A DNA stretch of 64,000 bases from positions 1 to 64,000 of the forward strand of contig CAYLYX010000004.1 of the NCBI GenBank assembly GCA_964387945.1. Reading direction: 5' to 3'. The notes below the pieces were generated by a model. The model was given only the letters and a program-made list of their open reading frames with translations, ran no database searches and had not been told where the DNA came from. Shown here piece after piece: positions 62,103 through 64,000 of this stretch; position 1 is the first letter of the stretch, and every line of letters begins with the position of its first letter. Made by a program: the position numbers and the translations under genes. Origin of the DNA: Parvicella sp964387945 (GTDB taxonomy: Bacteria; Bacteroidota; Bacteroidia; Flavobacteriales_D; Parvicellaceae).

Positions 62103-62911
62103 AGGAATAGAATTAATAGTAAAACAAATATTCGGTAAATTATCCAAGTAAGAGTGAGTAGGGGAGATATCTCCAACAACTGCACTCTTCTTTTGTGCTC
62201 ATAAATCATGAATGCGACTACGAGGAAAAAATAGACCAGGTTTAGGGACGGAATCATGACCCACTGGTTGAGGATAAGCATGGGAAATAGCATCAGTGAA
62301 CCGATTACCGATACGGTCATCATGTTTCCATGGTACGCTAGTTTTTTAGGTTGTCGTAAGATTAATAGCACAACAAGTTGAAAAGGAATCTGAATAGCAG
62401 AAATCGCCAATTCGCGATACAAACTACCTGAAGGAATAGTCGTGCCGAAGTAGTTGGCGTATGCAAATAAGGTAAACGAGGTAATTAACCAAGCAAGCAA
62501 TAAGTAACAGCAACGATAAAAATAATTTACATCTGGGATACAACTATTTTGAGTTTGTTTTGCAGGAGAAATCACTTTACGGTTGTACGATATAAAGAAG
62601 TACAATTGTTTAATGAGAAAATGAATGGGTCGGATAGATCCTAGTTTCCGAACTATCGGCCAGTTGTTGCCCAAAACTATCAAGAGACTCTCCACTCCAT
62701 AAACTACTTTTCCAGTCTCCTTATTAATTAAAGCAATTTCGTTGCGTGCTTTGGCTGTGTCAATGCTTTCCGAAATGTTGTCGGGAAGGGAACTGTAAGC
62801 TATTCTACCCTGGTTATCCAACATGCCAGATCGAATAAAGTAGTGGGTATAACCACTGCACAAAGGACATTGATCATCATAAACTAAGGTGTTGTTTTTT
62901 AGTTTTTTCAT
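62099..62911 (-). CDS. DCC-family thiol-disulfide-like protein with membrane domain
   Basis: 270 residues. An N-terminal DUF393 (DCC) domain with DDQCPLCSGYTHYFI (CXXC near residue 15), then about five hydrophobic segments (residues 135-270). The full DCC family has a thioredoxin-like fold; this fusion with a membrane part suggests a membrane redox role. First gene of the operon. A perfect operator palindrome (62925-62950) lies 14 bases upstream. Confidence 0.85.
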   Translation of the reverse strand: MKKLKNNTLVYDDQCPLCSGYTHYFIRSGMLDNQGRIAYSSLPDNISESIDTAKARNEIALINKETGKVVYGVESLLIVLGNNWPIVRKLGSIRPIHFLIKQLYFFISYNRKVISPAKQTQNSCIPDVNYFYRCCYLLLAWLITSFTLFAYANYFGTTIPSGSLYRELAISAIQIPFQLVVLLILRQPKKLAYHGNMMTVSVIGSLMLFPMLILNQWVMIPSLNLVYFFLVVAFMIYEHKRRVQLLEISPLLTLTWIIYRIFVLLLILFL

Positions 62912-62924
62912 TTTAGTATATTTG

Positions 62925-62950
62925 AAACTTTCAGAAATAAATGAAAGTTT
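62925..62950. promoter_or_regulatory. Candidate GbsR-regulator operator 1
   Basis: AAACTTTCA-N8-TGAAAGTTT is a perfect palindrome of 9+9 bases, placed just upstream of the DCC/TIGR01777/SRPBCC operon. The same site, with decayed right arm, overlaps the regulator's own promoter at 63503-63528. Confidence 0.7.
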
Positions 62951-62964
62951 AAGTCAAAAAAATA

Positions 62965-63477
62965 TTACTTTATAAAGATCTTCATCAAAGATTTCCAAAA
63001 CCAGTTTTCACTAGCCGATTCCATGCGCGAGAGCATTTTATCTGCCTGTTGGGCAAAGCGATCAATCTCTTCCATGGTGTGTTGAAACGATTCTATTTCT
63101 TCTGTTTTTCCTTCGTCTATTTGAGTCCCATTAAGTTCTGCTAGCATTCTCAACATCGGTACAAGCTCTTTTTCGTGACGATACTTTACCACACGCTTAG
63201 CAACTACCCAAATGTCTTTCTCAGCTCGAAAGAACTCTTTTCGCTCACCCAGTTTATTCTCTTTGTACACCAACCCCCAATCCATTAAACTTCTAATGTT
63301 CATGTTGGCATTACCTCTTGAAATCATCAGTTGTTCCATAATTTCGTCTGCGCTCAATACATTCTCTGTCACTAACAAAAGTCCGTGAATCTGCGCCATG
63401 GTTTTGTTGATGCCCCACTGAGAACCGAAGTTTCCCCATGAACTGATAAACTTTATTTTTGCTTCTGATAGTTTCAT
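62965..63477 (-). CDS. GbsR/MarR family transcriptional regulator
   Basis: About 170 residues from the ATG at 63477; a start six residues upstream is less likely because the -7 box lies there. Winged helix pattern: GINKTMAQIHGLLLVTENVLSADEIMEQLMISRGNANMNIRSLMDWGLVYKEN, which is the GbsR type. The C-terminal helices probably dimerise. It lies directly upstream of the DCC/TIGR01777/SRPBCC operon and has matching operator palindromes at both promoters. Confidence 0.92.
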   Translation of the reverse strand: MKLSEAKIKFISSWGNFGSQWGINKTMAQIHGLLLVTENVLSADEIMEQLMISRGNANMNIRSLMDWGLVYKENKLGERKEFFRAEKDIWVVAKRVVKYRHEKELVPMLRMLAELNGTQIDEGKTEEIESFQHTMEEIDRFAQQADKMLSRMESASENWFWKSLMKIFIK

Positions 63478-63481
63478 AAAA

Positions 63482-63512
63482 CAAACATAACACAAAGTTT
63501 TTAAACTTTCAA
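63482..63512 (-). promoter_or_regulatory. Promoter of the GbsR-type gene
   Basis: On the minus strand TTG (63512-63510), 20 bases, TATGTTTG (63489-63482), then four bases to the ATG at 63477. The -33 part lies inside the operator at 63503-63528. Confidence 0.65.
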
Positions 63513-63528
63513 AAATAATTGAAAATAA
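63503..63528. promoter_or_regulatory. Candidate GbsR-regulator operator 2
   Basis: AAACTTTCA-N8-TGAAAATAA has the left arm and the eight-base gap of the perfect site at 62925-62950, with a decayed right arm. It overlaps the -33 of the regulator's promoter and lies beside the divergent -7 box at 63545-63552. Confidence 0.6.
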
Positions 63529-63544
63529 AATTACAATTCTTTTC

Positions 63545-63552
63545 TATTTTTG
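63545..63552 (+). promoter_or_regulatory. -7 box of the partial plus-strand gene
   Basis: TATTTTTG, followed by four bases and the ATG at 63557. A TTG is 23 bases upstream, slightly far, and lies inside the GbsR operator. Confidence 0.45.
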
Positions 63553-63556
63553 TATT

Positions 63557-64000
63557 ATGAGTGTTAGGAGTGGTGTTTATTCTTGGGTGAATGAAGAGAG
63601 AGGTCACCTTGGTTTCAGAATTGAGTTTTCCTGGGATAGAATCATTTTTAGCGGGTATTCGTTGCCTGCCACAAAGTATTCTGGAGGTGGTCAGACGGAA
63701 TACCTATTGACCGATTATTATGTGGGCTCAGAAATCTACAACAAGGTAGAGGAATGTTTTAGCAAAGAATTGGCAGAGCATCTATTGAAGCTTGTGCAAG
63801 ACGCAGACAATATACCTCATGTCAAAGAATTTAATGACGAAACAAAATTACTAGAAAAGTGGTTGAGCGATAAGAAGGAAGTAGATATACTTTCATCCAT
63901 TCAATCAAAGCTTCCCTGCGGAAAGTGGTATTATCCTTACCACGAAGATTTTAATGTATTACCGATAAACAGAGTGGTAGACGAAAGTCAAAATACGGCA
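63557..64000 (+). CDS. Hypothetical protein, partial (3' end outside window)
   Basis: An open frame from the ATG at 63557 to the window edge gives 148 residues, starting MSVRSGVYSWVNEERGHLGF. It is absent from simple long-ORF listings only because it is cut. The sequence has no signal peptide; it is charged, with a helical middle (KVEECFSKELAEHLLKLVQD) and PCGKWYYPYHEDFNVLP near the cut end. No family recognised. Divergent from the GbsR regulator, sharing its operator region. Confidence 0.72.
   Translation, partial: MSVRSGVYSWVNEERGHLGFRIEFSWDRIIFSGYSLPATKYSGGGQTEYLLTDYYVGSEIYNKVEECFSKELAEHLLKLVQDADNIPHVKEFNDETKLLEKWLSDKKEVDILSSIQSKLPCGKWYYPYHEDFNVLPINRVVDESQNTA

Noticed and set aside
1..64000. 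tRNA, rRNA, CRISPR array, riboswitch or insertion sequence
   Set aside because: I looked along intergenic regions and saw no cloverleaf, repeat-spacer, conserved aptamer or transposase signal; a covariance-model scan would be decisive.

Overview
The window is a chromosome segment from a member of the Bacteroidota, most likely a marine-type Flavobacteriales. The evidence is type IX secretion (T9SS) C-terminal sorting domains of both type A and type B, a PorP/SprF-like protein next to a giant SprB-like adhesin, PorE-like OmpA proteins, many lipoproteins, little Shine-Dalgarno signal, and repeated promoter -7 boxes of the Bacteroidota form TAnnTTTG. I saw no rRNA, tRNA, CRISPR array, phage or insertion sequence.

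Layout. 1-6.2 kb (minus): a CtlX-like hydrolase cut by the window edge, a lipoprotein, a DinB-like protein, a secreted M43 metalloprotease and a leucine-rich-repeat T9SS protein. Two copies of a dispersed intergenic repeat flank the last gene. 6.5-17.3 kb (plus): a three-gene surface cassette of beta-helix/SprB-repeat adhesin with type B sorting domain, PorP/SprF partner, and a PD40/OmpA protein. 17.4-20.5 kb (plus): peroxiredoxin, lipoprotein, and a polyprenyl-phosphate sugar transferase interrupted by an N gap. 20.5-25.1 kb (minus): hydrolase, propeller lipoprotein, two integron-like gene cassettes with attC-type ends, and a secreted protein. 25.2-36.7 kb (minus): RNA pseudouridine synthase, PPK2 kinase, ferredoxin-like protein, sulfurtransferase, ABC-F ATPase, pirin, NYN/LOTUS protein, and a WbpM/CapD-type sugar dehydratase. 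36.8-46.1 kb (plus): glycosyltransferase, Na+/solute symporter, AraC regulator with a short-chain dehydrogenase, bestrophin, and a TetR-controlled ABC exporter. 46.1-51.2 kb (minus): glycosyltransferase with two sulfotransferases, then a PorE-like protein. 51.4-64 kb: cold-shock protein, CvfB, secreted esterase, kdsB/aminotransferase/murI operon, FdhF/YdeP-type oxidoreductase, two paralogous small lipoproteins, an SRPBCC/TIGR01777/DCC operon with its GbsR-type regulator, and a partial plus-strand gene.

How the genes fit together. Much of the window serves the cell envelope: surface adhesins and their anchors, capsule or O-antigen glycan synthesis with sulfation, KDO activation and D-glutamate for peptidoglycan. 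Three local regulators (AraC, TetR, GbsR type) each sit beside palindromic sites that look like their own operators. The most unusual structure is the cassette pair at 22288-23651. Each cassette is bounded by matching inverted core sites, the stop codons lie inside the core sites, and a long imperfect stem separates the two genes. This is the organisation of an integron cassette array without an integrase in view.
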